A stretch of 8,925 nt of DNA, taken from contig JAOZUV010000060.1 in NCBI GenBank assembly GCA_029938505.1, forward strand, positions 1 through 8,925, read 5' to 3'. The stretch comes from Bacteroidales bacterium. Lineage in GTDB: Bacteria > Bacteroidota > Bacteroidia > Bacteroidales > GCA-2711565. The position numbers were made by a program, and so were the translations under genes. Numbering within the stretch: the first letter of the stretch is position 1; every line of letters begins with the position of its first letter. A model generated the notes under the pieces. That model ran no database searches. It was not told where the DNA came from and saw nothing but the letters and a program-made list of their open reading frames with translations. Positions 1 through 7,034 of the stretch are shown here, one piece after another.

Positions 1-62
1 GAGATAAAAAAAAGATGTGCTGAATGATTGAAAATTGATTTTTTCATCTAGCGTAATTCTGA

Positions 63-74
63 TCGTTATAACGA
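63..74. repeat. 12-bp perfect palindrome TCGTTATAACGA
   Basis: TCGTTATAACGA reads the same on both strands. It has no spacer, so it would not form a useful hairpin. Its form is that of a dimeric-protein binding site, but no regulator or promoter in the window ties it to a function. It could be the operator of a gene beginning before position 1, or chance in AT-rich DNA. Confidence 0.3.
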
Positions 75-111
75 ATCATAAGCCATGTTTATTTCAGGCT
101 TAGCTGTAAAT

Positions 112-128
112 TTAATCAAAAAGATTAA
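112..128 (-). terminator. weak AT-only hairpin after pepD
   Basis: Arms TTAATC (112-117) and GATTAA (123-128) enclose a five-base loop, 16 to 32 bases past the pepD stop. On the minus strand the downstream bases are ATTTAC rather than a U-tract, and the stem holds one G:C pair only. It is listed as the only hairpin in the expected place; termination here may be inefficient or occur beyond the window. Confidence 0.2.
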
Positions 129-143
129 TTAAAAAATAGCTTT

Positions 144-1598
144 TTAATCGATGTTTTTCAATACATCAATAAGTAAATCCCAGAATTTGATAGTGCTTTC
201 AATATGTAATCTTTCATCTGGTGAGTGAGCTCCTTTGATCGTAGGACCAAATGATATCATGTCCATTTCAGGATAAGTATCACCAATGAGGCCGCATTCT
301 AATCCAGCATGAATTGCCAATACTTCAGGTTCAGTATTAAATAATCGTTTGTAGGATTTTACTGTTTCTGCAACAATTTTTGAGTCTGGATTTGGTTGCC
401 ATCCGGGATATCCATCTGTTTGAGAAACTTTAGCTCCTGCTAGTTCAAATACGCTTTTAACCATATTTGCAATATTGTTTTTTGCGGTTTCAACTGAGCT
501 TCGCTGGCTAGTCGTAATTGTAAAATGACCTTCTTTAGTTTTTACTGCTGCCAAATTGGTTGAGGTTTCGATGAAGTCAGGAATTTCGGCCGAAAAAGCA
601 ATCACACCATGTGGACATGCATATAATGAATTTAGTAGGTTTTTTTGCGACTGAATGTCGATAACTGTTTTTGGTATATTCGTTTCTTTAATCGAAAAGT
701 TTACGTCTGGATCAGTAATTTTATATTCTGATTTTAATATATCGAAATATTCTTCCGCATTTTTACTTAACTCTTCAATTTTAATTTTTGGGATAGTAAT
801 GATTGCTTGAGCTTCTCTTGCAATGGCATTACGTAAATTTCCTCCATCGAAATGCGCTAAACGTAAATCCATTTTATTGGCATTTTCCCATAAAAAACGA
901 TTCATTATTTTATTAGCATTACCCAGTCTTTTATGAATTTCATCGCCAGAGTGACCACCCAGTAATCCTTTGACTTCAATTTTAAATGCAGTTACATTTT
1001 CGGGGGTGTTTTCAGAAGCGTATGCTAACTCAATATTTGTATCTTTTCCTCCAGCACATCCAAAAAATAATTGACCTTCATCTTCCGAATCCAGATTTAA
1101 TAATATTTTACTTTTTAGTAAGTCAGCCTTTAATTCAGTTGCTCCTGTTAATCCAGATTCTTCGTCCATGGTAAACAAACATTCTAATGGACCATGTTCA
1201 ATATTTGATGCTTCGAGTATTGCTAATTGTGCAGCGATACCAATTCCATCGTCGGCTCCAAGAGTGGTTCCTGTAGCTTTTACCCATTCGCCTTCGATGC
1301 GTGCTTTTATTGGATTTTTATCGAAATCATGAACAACATCATTGTTCTTTTCACAAACCATATCCATATGGCTTTGTAGAACAACAGGAGTTGTGTTTTC
1401 TTTTCCTTTTGTTGCAGGCTTGCGGATAAGGATATTGCCAATTTCATCCTCTATAATTTCTAGCTGGTTTGCTGCACCAAATTTTTTAAGATATTCAATA
1501 ATTTTTTCTTCTTTTTTTGAAGGACGGGGGATGTCCAGAATTTCGACAAAATAATGCCAAAGTCTATTTGGTTCGAAATTTAATAACTCGTTATTCAT
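144..1598 (-). CDS. pepD: PepD, aminoacyl-histidine dipeptidase (M20 peptidase)
   Basis: This is a cytosolic dinuclear-zinc dipeptidase (Xaa-His dipeptidase, carnosinase-like, broad specificity) that splits dipeptides for amino acid recycling. Its 484 residues match the usual length of about 485. Visible family motifs are SHMDMVCEKN with metal ligand H78 and catalytic D80, GTTLGADDG with bridging D117, TMDEESGLTGA with catalytic/metal E146-E147, LDSEDEG with ligand D170, GGHSGDEI at 214-221 in the lid (dimerisation) domain, and GAHSPDERLHIES with ligand H457. All ligands expected from E. coli PepD are present, so it should be active. There is no signal peptide. The ATG at 1598 puts MNNELLNFEPNRLWHYF at the N-terminus, as in family members. 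It lies 45 bp after the histidine kinase stop with a 15-bp inverted repeat in the gap. No Shine-Dalgarno sequence is seen, as is usual in Bacteroidota. A role linked to the kinase is not implied by anything in the sequence. Confidence 0.95.
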   Translation of the reverse strand: MNNELLNFEPNRLWHYFVEILDIPRPSKKEEKIIEYLKKFGAANQLEIIEDEIGNILIRKPATKGKENTTPVVLQSHMDMVCEKNNDVVHDFDKNPIKARIEGEWVKATGTTLGADDGIGIAAQLAILEASNIEHGPLECLFTMDEESGLTGATELKADLLKSKILLNLDSEDEGQLFFGCAGGKDTNIELAYASENTPENVTAFKIEVKGLLGGHSGDEIHKRLGNANKIMNRFLWENANKMDLRLAHFDGGNLRNAIAREAQAIITIPKIKIEELSKNAEEYFDILKSEYKITDPDVNFSIKETNIPKTVIDIQSQKNLLNSLYACPHGVIAFSAEIPDFIETSTNLAAVKTKEGHFTITTSQRSSVETAKNNIANMVKSVFELAGAKVSQTDGYPGWQPNPDSKIVAETVKSYKRLFNTEPEVLAIHAGLECGLIGDTYPEMDMISFGPTIKGAHSPDERLHIESTIKFWDLLIDVLKNID

Positions 1599-1623
1599 GT
1601 GGATGTAGTTTTGTCTGATAAGG

Positions 1624-1638
1624 ATGCTAAATTAGCAT
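1624..1638. repeat. 15-bp inverted repeat ATGCTAAATTAGCAT before pepD
   Basis: Perfect 7-bp arms (ATGCTAA and TTAGCAT) flank one central base, in the 45-bp gap between the kinase stop and the pepD start. On the minus strand it overlaps TAATTTAG, one base off a TAnnTTTG -7 box (A in place of the third T). It could therefore be an operator over a pepD promoter. There is no U-run after it, so it is not a terminator for the kinase. No regulator can be assigned. Confidence 0.35.
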
Positions 1639-1643
1639 ATATT

Positions 1644-4600
1644 TTATAAATATTTTTTTATTGTTTCGAATAATACTTCTACTTTTAAAGGTTTAGAGAT
1701 ATAAAAATCGCATCCTGCTTCAAGTATTTTTTCTTGGTCACCAGCTAAAGCAAATGCCGTCACGGCTATGATTGGTAAATCGGAGCGGAAAGTTTTGATT
1801 TCTTGAGTGGCTTGGTAACCATTTAAAACAGGCATCTGCATATCCATCAATACAATATCAATTGATGGATTTTCCCTGCATTCGTTCACTGCTTCTTGCC
1901 CGTTTTTGGCCCAAACAATATTAACCTTAGTTCTGCTTAAATAAGTTTGCAGTAGTTGGAAATTAGATTCAACATCTTCTGCTATAAGTATTGTTCTTCC
2001 TTCTAAAGTGAGTGATGCTTTTTGTTCGGTTTCTTCTTTCTCAAAGTATTGAATTGTTTTAGAAATTTTCAATGGTATTGTGATATAAAAAGTTGATCCT
2101 GTGCCTTCAATAGATTCAACAGTAATAATACCATTAATTAGTTTTGCAATATTTTGTGAAATAGCTAAACCTAAACCAAAGCCCCCATATGTACGTGTGT
2201 GAGTGTCGTCAGCTTGGCGAAATCTGTCAAAAATTACATCAATTTTATTTTTTGGAATTCCTATACCGCTATCCTTTATAAAAAATTGTATAAAATCTTT
2301 ATTTTTTTGTGAAATTATTTTATACCCAAATTCAATTTCTCCTTCTTTCGTATATTTTAAAGCATTTCCTAATAAATTAGAGACAACCTGATTTATTCTG
2401 TTTTGATCTGAAATGATGACAAGATTTTGATTGTAATTTGGCGTGTTTAATGCAAATTTTATATGCTCTTTTTCGTGATTAATTTTTATTTTCTCGAAGT
2501 TTCGCAAAATGTCTTCGAGTTCTTTATCAATGTCAAATTCTTTGATAAGAATTTGTAATTGGCCAGATTCAATCTTAGCAATATCAATAATATCATTGAT
2601 CAAATTTAGCAATGAGTTACTGTTATTTTGGATTAATTTAACAAATTCACCCCGTTCTTCATTGCTTAAATCATCCAAACTTAGTAATTCAGAAAAACCT
2701 AAAATTGCATTCATGGGTGTGCGTATCTCATGCGACATATTTGCTAGAAAAGCGGTTTTTAATCGGTCTGATTCTTCTGCTTTCTCTTTTGCTTTTTTTA
2801 GTTCCTTTTCATCTTCTTTTCGCTGGGTAATATCTCTGATAAAACCAGTCGTATGCCATTTCTCATCTTTTTTGAATTTAGAAACAGATAATTCAATTGG
2901 AAAAGTTGACCCATCTTTTCTTTTCCCGGATACTTCTATCATTTTTCCTAATGTTTTCTCATTATCGGTTTTAAAAAAGACTTCCAATTCCTGATGTGCT
3001 TTTTGATTATTTTTTTTTGGGGATAATAGTTTATGAAAATTAGTTCCAATAACCTCATTTGGTTTATATTGGAGTATTCTAGTGGCTGCATTATTCAGAA
3101 ATATAACATTCCCTATATTGTCGAAAATAATAATTCCATCCGTAGCTGTTTGTGCGAGGCTACGGAATTGATCTTCGCTTTCGTTGATTGCTATTTCTGT
3201 TCTTTTTCTTGCGATGGCTGTTCCTATGTTTCTTGCAACAAATGCGAGTAGGTCAACATCTTTATTAGTTAAAGCATTTTCGTCTTCATAATTCTGAGCA
3301 GCAATAATTCCAATAATTTTTTCGCTGGCTACGTCAATTAATGGTGCTCCAATCCATACGGGCGATGGGATACCTATTGATTTTATTTTTTTCTTTTTAT
3401 TTAGCTCTCTTTCAATAGCTTCAGTTATCCGAATTGCTTTCCCCTTTTTTCTTACATAATCTGAGATAGAGTTTGTTAAATCAAGTTCTTCATCTGGAGA
3501 TACGCTGTCATATTTGTCTTTATAGAAAGGAAAAGTGTAGGTGTTTTTTTTAGTATTAAATAATGCAATGTAAAAGTTAGTATTATCGATAATCTTCCCT
3601 AGTTCTTTATGAATATTCTCGGAGAGAACTTCAAGAGATTCGGAAGTTTCTGAAGATTCGGAGATGTTAAAAAGAACTTCTTGAGTAATTTCAGCATTTT
3701 TCTTGTCTGTAATATCTCGCCAAATTGTATATAATCCTTTTTTTCCTAGTGTGGGGATGTGTGTGAAAGAAACATCCACCCAAACTTCTTTTTTATCTTT
3801 CGTTAAATAAACCCATTCAAAGTTATGATTTCCATTTTTTATGGCAATATTCATCATTTCTAAGGCTTTCTTTTTTGAAGAACTTTTGTCTGGCTGAAAT
3901 TCAGGAGACAAATTGCGTAAACGATTTGAAAGAAAATCAGACTTGCTCTTACAATTAAGAAACTTAATGGTTGCATCATTGCAATCTACATATTCATAAT
4001 CTTTAACAATTAAAATAGGGTCAAAAGAGTCTTCAAATAATCGCCTGTATCTTTCCTCACTTTCATTAATTGTTATGTTAGATTTTTTTCTAGCAATGGC
4101 AGTTCCAATGTTTCTAGCAACGTATGTAAGTAAGTCAACATCTTTTTCGCTTAAGGCATTAACATCTTCATAATTTTGGATAGCAACAACTCCGATAATC
4201 TTATTCGTAGATGTGTCGGTTAGAGGTGCTCCAATCCATACACGTGGTTGTCTACCTACTAATTTTACTTTATCAAGCTTTTTAACAGTATTGTCAGTAA
4301 TTCGTGTAGATTTTCCATCTTTTCTTACGTAATCTGTGATGGAATCTGAAAGACTAATTTTACTTCCTGGACTGTAAGATTCGTATTTGTCTTTATGGAA
4401 CAATAGATTGTAAACATCTTCTGTTTCGTCATACAAAACAATATAGAAGTTTGAGTTGTCAATAATTTCCCCCAATTCTATATGAATTTTTTGGGAAAGA
4501 GTTTCGAGTGAATCAGAAGTTGCTGAAGCCTCAGAGATGTTAAAAATTACTTTTTGAGTAATTTCAGCCGTTTTACGTTCGGTAATGTCTCGGCAAATTG

Positions 4601-5351
4601 CACATACAGCGTATTTGCCAAGTGCTGGCATATGAGAAACGGAAACTTCAAACCAAATAGGTATTTCGTCTTTTGTTTGATTTACCCATTCAAAATTATG
4701 GTTGCCATTCTGAAATACCAATCCCATCATTTCCAAAGACTTCTCACTAGACCTTTTTCCATCTGGCTGAAATTCGGGGGATAAATCACTGGGTTTTTTG
4801 CTTAAAAGCTGAGCTTTGCTTTCGTAATTTAAAGCTTTATAGCCGGTCTCGTTACAGTCCAAAATTTGGGAGTCATCAAAGATTAGAATAGGATCTGTTG
4901 AGTTTTTGTACAATTGCTTATACATTTTATAATTCTCAAGCAATTTCAGAGCCGATAGCTTAGGGTCTATCAGAACATTTTTTTTATCTAGTGTCTTTTT
5001 TATTATGTGAGTGAGTTGTGAAAGATTACTTTTGCTTACATAATCGGTAGCTCCGGCTTTGATACAATCAATAATAATTTCTTCATTCAGTGATTCATTA
5101 ACAAAAATAAAAGGTGTTAATGGGGTATTTTTTATGCTATATGTTAAAGCTGACAGTCCACTATAATTTTCTAATTTATAATTAGACAGAATAATGTCAG
5201 GTTTAAATTGTTTTATTGCTGCTTCGAAAGTGTTTTGAGCAGTAACTTGTTCAGTTGTGTGATTAATCTCTAATTTTTTAAGCTCTTGGATTATTAATTT
5301 ATAGCAAAATTGTTTATCCACGAGTAACAATATTCTAAGCAATCTCTTCAT
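1644..5351 (-). CDS. soluble hybrid sensor histidine kinase, REC*-(PAS-GAF)x2-PAS-HisKA-HATPase-REC
   Basis: This 1235-residue cytosolic hybrid histidine kinase has no signal peptide or membrane segment. Domains in order: a degenerate receiver (about 4-122) with N57 in place of the phosphorylated Asp (LSNYKL) and K107 kept; PAS1 (137-258) and GAF1 (262-424); PAS2 (431-550) and GAF2 (553-718); PAS3 (724-842); a short coiled coil rich in Lys/Glu (842-865); HisKA with H874 in SHEIRTPMN; HATPase_c with N-box N992/N996, G1 DSGIGI (1027-1032), F-box FDRFRQ, G2 GGFGLGL and G3 GTGSTF; and a C-terminal receiver (1119-1235) with E1125/D1126, phosphoacceptor D1170 in LMDMQMP, T1198 and K1220. Kinase and final receiver look fully competent, so autophosphorylation at H874 and transfer to D1170 is expected. 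Output would need a histidine phosphotransfer protein or a protein-protein effect, and neither partner is in the window. Signals sensed by the PAS/GAF domains cannot be read from sequence. The start ATG lies 153 bp after ppsR; no clear promoter or Shine-Dalgarno was found. Confidence 0.95.
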   Translation of the reverse strand: MKRLLRILLLVDKQFCYKLIIQELKKLEINHTTEQVTAQNTFEAAIKQFKPDIILSNYKLENYSGLSALTYSIKNTPLTPFIFVNESLNEEIIIDCIKAGATDYVSKSNLSQLTHIIKKTLDKKNVLIDPKLSALKLLENYKMYKQLYKNSTDPILIFDDSQILDCNETGYKALNYESKAQLLSKKPSDLSPEFQPDGKRSSEKSLEMMGLVFQNGNHNFEWVNQTKDEIPIWFEVSVSHMPALGKYAVCAICRDITERKTAEITQKVIFNISEASATSDSLETLSQKIHIELGEIIDNSNFYIVLYDETEDVYNLLFHKDKYESYSPGSKISLSDSITDYVRKDGKSTRITDNTVKKLDKVKLVGRQPRVWIGAPLTDTSTNKIIGVVAIQNYEDVNALSEKDVDLLTYVARNIGTAIARKKSNITINESEERYRRLFEDSFDPILIVKDYEYVDCNDATIKFLNCKSKSDFLSNRLRNLSPEFQPDKSSSKKKALEMMNIAIKNGNHNFEWVYLTKDKKEVWVDVSFTHIPTLGKKGLYTIWRDITDKKNAEITQEVLFNISESSETSESLEVLSENIHKELGKIIDNTNFYIALFNTKKNTYTFPFYKDKYDSVSPDEELDLTNSISDYVRKKGKAIRITEAIERELNKKKKIKSIGIPSPVWIGAPLIDVASEKIIGIIAAQNYEDENALTNKDVDLLAFVARNIGTAIARKRTEIAINESEDQFRSLAQTATDGIIIFDNIGNVIFLNNAATRILQYKPNEVIGTNFHKLLSPKKNNQKAHQELEVFFKTDNEKTLGKMIEVSGKRKDGSTFPIELSVSKFKKDEKWHTTGFIRDITQRKEDEKELKKAKEKAEESDRLKTAFLANMSHEIRTPMNAILGFSELLSLDDLSNEERGEFVKLIQNNSNSLLNLINDIIDIAKIESGQLQILIKEFDIDKELEDILRNFEKIKINHEKEHIKFALNTPNYNQNLVIISDQNRINQVVSNLLGNALKYTKEGEIEFGYKIISQKNKDFIQFFIKDSGIGIPKNKIDVIFDRFRQADDTHTRTYGGFGLGLAISQNIAKLINGIITVESIEGTGSTFYITIPLKISKTIQYFEKEETEQKASLTLEGRTILIAEDVESNFQLLQTYLSRTKVNIVWAKNGQEAVNECRENPSIDIVLMDMQMPVLNGYQATQEIKTFRSDLPIIAVTAFALAGDQEKILEAGCDFYISKPLKVEVLFETIKKYL
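3198..4934 (-). repeat. tandem duplication of a PAS-GAF module inside the kinase gene
   Basis: Two copies of a unit of about 291-294 residues (about 880 bp) lie head to tail: residues 140-424 (4934-4080) and 431-718 (4061-3198). Matching anchors sit at constant spacing: DPIL (153 and 444), SPEFQPD (191 and 482), AEITQ (262 and 553), NFYI (301 and 592), then WIGAPL and ARNIGTAIARK shifted by three residues because copy 2 has a short Lys-rich insertion near 652-656. Over residues 262-304 against 553-595, 32 of 43 positions are identical by my count. The third PAS (724-842) is clearly more diverged and not part of the unit. Confidence 0.85.
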
Positions 5352-5403
5352 TAAGCAAAACTTAGGGTTAGTAATAACATAAAAATGAGATGAATTTTGT
5401 TTT

Positions 5404-5493
5404 CTACGATATAAATTTACAAATTTTTGAATAGAGTTCTAAATATTTTATTGGTTTTGAGATATAATCATCGTAACTAGCTTTGAGTATTTT
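5404..5493 (-). pseudogene. vestige of a response-regulator receiver domain (C-terminal end only)
   Basis: Read on the minus strand, an in-frame stop (TAA, 5496-5494) is followed by 28 sense codons and a TAG stop (5406-5404). The peptide contains the receiver signature DDYISKPI, including the invariant Lys-Pro after beta-5, and continues as an alpha-5-like helix. It aligns without gaps to the last 28 residues of the neighbouring kinase (residues 1208-1235), with 14 of 28 identical by my count, and both end at the same point. There is no start codon, and the phosphoacceptor, beta-1 to beta-4 and everything upstream are missing. The fragment begins 12 bases after the ppsR stop. I infer the 3' end of a former receiver-containing gene, most of which was deleted, or a partial duplication of the kinase 3' end that later diverged. 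It is not expected to make a protein. Confidence 0.75.
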
Positions 5494-5504
5494 TTAATAT
5501 AATT

Positions 5505-6311
5505 TTATGATTCCTGAGTGCCTATGTGTGCTAAAATTTCTGAGGCAATTTCTTCAATGGGTTTACCAGTTACTTTAATAATAGGCCAGAGTGTTTGTTT
5601 GTTAAAAATAGATTGAGCATAATCTAATTCATTTTTTACATGCTGTATATTGGCATATTCACCTGTTTGTCCTCCAAGATGTTCTTCACGTACTTTTCGG
5701 AGTTGGCTTAATCGGCGTGGACTATTTGTTAAACAAAATACACGTTCTGGTGGAATTTTGAACAGCTCTACTGGTGGCTCCATGCCTGCAATTATTGGTA
5801 TGTTTGCCACAAACCAACCTTTAAATGCTAAATAGATACTGAGTGGTGTTTTAAATGTTCGGGATACCCCGATCAAAACAATTTCTGCTTTATGGAGTTC
5901 GTTTGTTCGGAGACCATCGTCGTGAGTAAAAGCGAATTGCATAGAGTCAATTCGTTGGAAGTATTCTTTATTAATTTTATGGAATAAATTTGGTTTTTGG
6001 GTAGGCGAATTTGCAAACTGATGACCTAGCCGTGAAAGTAAAGGTCCCATTAAATCAATGGCTTCAATGTTATTTATGCGCCCAGCACGAACTATTTCAT
6101 TTCTTATTTCAACCTGAACAATGGTGTGTAAAATGAATGCTTTAGCTTCTATTGCTTGAGCAATGATAGCTTTAACTTCTTCCTTTGTTCTGACACCTAC
6201 ACGTATTCTTATATCAATATTTACATCAGGAAATTGGGTCATTGCTGCAGCTAGTGCTTGTTGGGCAGTTCGCCCGGTTCCATCCGATACAACAAATACT
6301 ACAAATTCCAT
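5505..6311 (-). CDS. ppsR: PpsR/PDRP-family kinase/pyrophosphorylase (DUF299)
   Basis: The family is a bifunctional regulator that inactivates phosphoenolpyruvate synthase or pyruvate, phosphate dikinase by ADP-dependent phosphorylation of an active-site Thr. It reactivates the enzyme by Pi-dependent dephosphorylation, so controlling the pyruvate-to-PEP step. The 268-residue length is typical. Visible motifs are the N-terminal VVSDGTGRTA (7-16), a central segment ending FTHDDG (128-133), and the P-loop-like GVSRTFKTPLSIYLA from G148 to A162 with K154 and T155. PPERVFCLTNSPRRL follows at 188-201. Residue 153 is Phe where I recall Ser or Gly in E. coli and Bacillus members. The ATG at 6311 lies 5 bp after the rpe stop, so the two genes form a transcriptional pair. 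The target enzyme is not in the window, so whether it is PPDK or PEP synthase is open. No membrane segment or signal peptide is seen. Confidence 0.9.
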   Translation of the reverse strand: MEFVVFVVSDGTGRTAQQALAAAMTQFPDVNIDIRIRVGVRTKEEVKAIIAQAIEAKAFILHTIVQVEIRNEIVRAGRINNIEAIDLMGPLLSRLGHQFANSPTQKPNLFHKINKEYFQRIDSMQFAFTHDDGLRTNELHKAEIVLIGVSRTFKTPLSIYLAFKGWFVANIPIIAGMEPPVELFKIPPERVFCLTNSPRRLSQLRKVREEHLGGQTGEYANIQHVKNELDYAQSIFNKQTLWPIIKVTGKPIEEIASEILAHIGTQES

Positions 6312-6316
6312 TTAGA

Positions 6317-6970
6317 TCATTTTAGTGATTTAAGTTTTTGAATTGTTTCTGTGGGATTCTCTGAAGAAAAAACAGTATTACCGGCAACCAATACATCCGC
6401 ACCTGCGTCAATAAGTTTAGCTGCATTTTCGAGAGTTACACCCCCATCAACCTCTATGAGTGTATTTGCATTTGATTTGCTAATCAACGTTTTTAAATCG
6501 CTAATTTTTTTGTAGGTGTTTTTAATAAATTTTTGTCCCCCAAAACCTGGGTTAACAGACATCAATAAAACCACATCGAGATCCATAATCACATCTTCTA
6601 AAACGTTGATGTTTGTATGTGGATTTAAAACAACACCTGCTTTCATATCCAAATCTTTAATGGCTTGAATAGAGCGATGTAAATGTGTGCAAGCTTCGTA
6701 ATGAACAGTGATAATGTCAGCTCCTACGGCTTTGAAATCTTTAAAATAACGATCGGGGTCAATAATCATCAAATGAACGTCTAATGGTTTCTTGGCGTGT
6801 TTTTTTATATGTTTAATAACTGGTTGCCCAAACGATATGTTCGGTACAAACACGCCATCCATCACATCAATATGAAACCAATCGGCCTGACTTTGGTTAA
6901 GCATTTCAATGTCAGTAATTAAATTTGAAAAATCAGCGGATAATAAAGAAGGGGCAATTAAATGTTTCAT
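6317..6970 (-). CDS. rpe: ribulose-phosphate 3-epimerase
   Basis: This enzyme interconverts D-ribulose 5-phosphate and D-xylulose 5-phosphate in the pentose phosphate pathway. It is a cytosolic metal-dependent TIM barrel, and 217 residues is the usual length. Family motifs are present in order: IAPSLLSADF (5-14, with S8), FHIDVMDGVFVPN (32-44) with metal ligand H33 and catalytic D35, DVHLMI (64-69) with H66, GVVLNPHT (112-119), MSVNPGFGGQKFI (137-149), EVDGGV (173-178) with catalytic D175, and the phosphate-binding end GADVLVAGNTVF (190-201). All catalytic and metal residues are intact. The ATG at 6970 gives the standard MKHLIAPSLLSADFSNL start. A perfect -7 box lies about 20 bp upstream, immediately after the sigma factor terminator, which indicates its own promoter. 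ppsR follows after 5 bp. Confidence 0.97.
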   Translation of the reverse strand: MKHLIAPSLLSADFSNLITDIEMLNQSQADWFHIDVMDGVFVPNISFGQPVIKHIKKHAKKPLDVHLMIIDPDRYFKDFKAVGADIITVHYEACTHLHRSIQAIKDLDMKAGVVLNPHTNINVLEDVIMDLDVVLLMSVNPGFGGQKFIKNTYKKISDLKTLISKSNANTLIEVDGGVTLENAAKLIDAGADVLVAGNTVFSSENPTETIQKLKSLK

Positions 6971-6990
6971 TTGTTCAGTCTTGTAATTTC

Positions 6991-6998
6991 AAATATAA
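6991..6998 (-). promoter_or_regulatory. Bacteroidota-type -7 box TATATTTG for rpe-ppsR
   Basis: TATATTTG on the minus strand matches the phylum's TAnnTTTG -7 consensus exactly. It ends 20 bases before the rpe ATG, giving a predicted 5' leader of roughly 14-16 bases. The expected -33 TTG/TTTG is not visible at 17-23 bp upstream, because that position is taken by the terminator stem. I base the call on the -7 match, its position, and the need for a new promoter after a strong terminator. Confidence 0.5.
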
Positions 6999-7000
6999 TA

Positions 7001-7030
7001 AAAAAAAAGCGCCCGTTGTTGCGGGCGCTC
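7001..7030 (-). terminator. intrinsic terminator of rpoD
   Basis: On the minus strand an 8-bp GC-rich stem AGCGCCCG (7029-7022), loop CAACAA (7021-7016) and CGGGCGCT (7015-7008) are followed by seven more T (7007-7001). It begins five bases past the rpoD stop. The plus-strand reading has no U-run after the hairpin, so it acts in one direction only. This is the clearest regulatory structure in the window and ends the pnp-rpoD transcript. Confidence 0.93.
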
Positions 7031-7034
7031 TCTA

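Larger units (their letters stand above)
1..143. other. non-coding flank downstream of pepD
   Basis: This AT-rich stretch lies after the pepD stop and carries no credible reading frame on either strand. It holds a 12-bp perfect palindrome (63-74), a 6-bp inverted repeat TAAGCC/GGCTTA (79-84 with 97-102, loop 12) and an AT-only inverted repeat TTAATC/GATTAA (112-117 with 123-128, loop AAAAA). None is followed by a clean U-run on the minus strand, so a proper intrinsic terminator for pepD is not evident. The neighbouring gene beyond position 1 is not visible. Confidence 0.6.

Noticed and set aside
2509..2994. 161-codon open frame on the plus strand inside the kinase gene
   Set aside because: It is antisense to the HisKA/PAS3 coding region, whose protein motifs are unmistakable. 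Its Ser/Phe-rich product has no recognisable domain and follows from the AT-rich complementary codons.
5352..5364. TAAGTTTTG directly before the kinase ATG as a -7 box of a leaderless mRNA
   Set aside because: The spacing between TA and TTTG is three bases instead of two, no -33 element is seen, and the box ends only four bases from the ATG. It is too weak to call.
5404..5504. Terminator for the rpe-ppsR transcript
   Set aside because: Only AT-rich symmetric bits (AAATTT repeats) occur, with no GC stem followed by a T-run, so read-through toward the kinase cannot be excluded.
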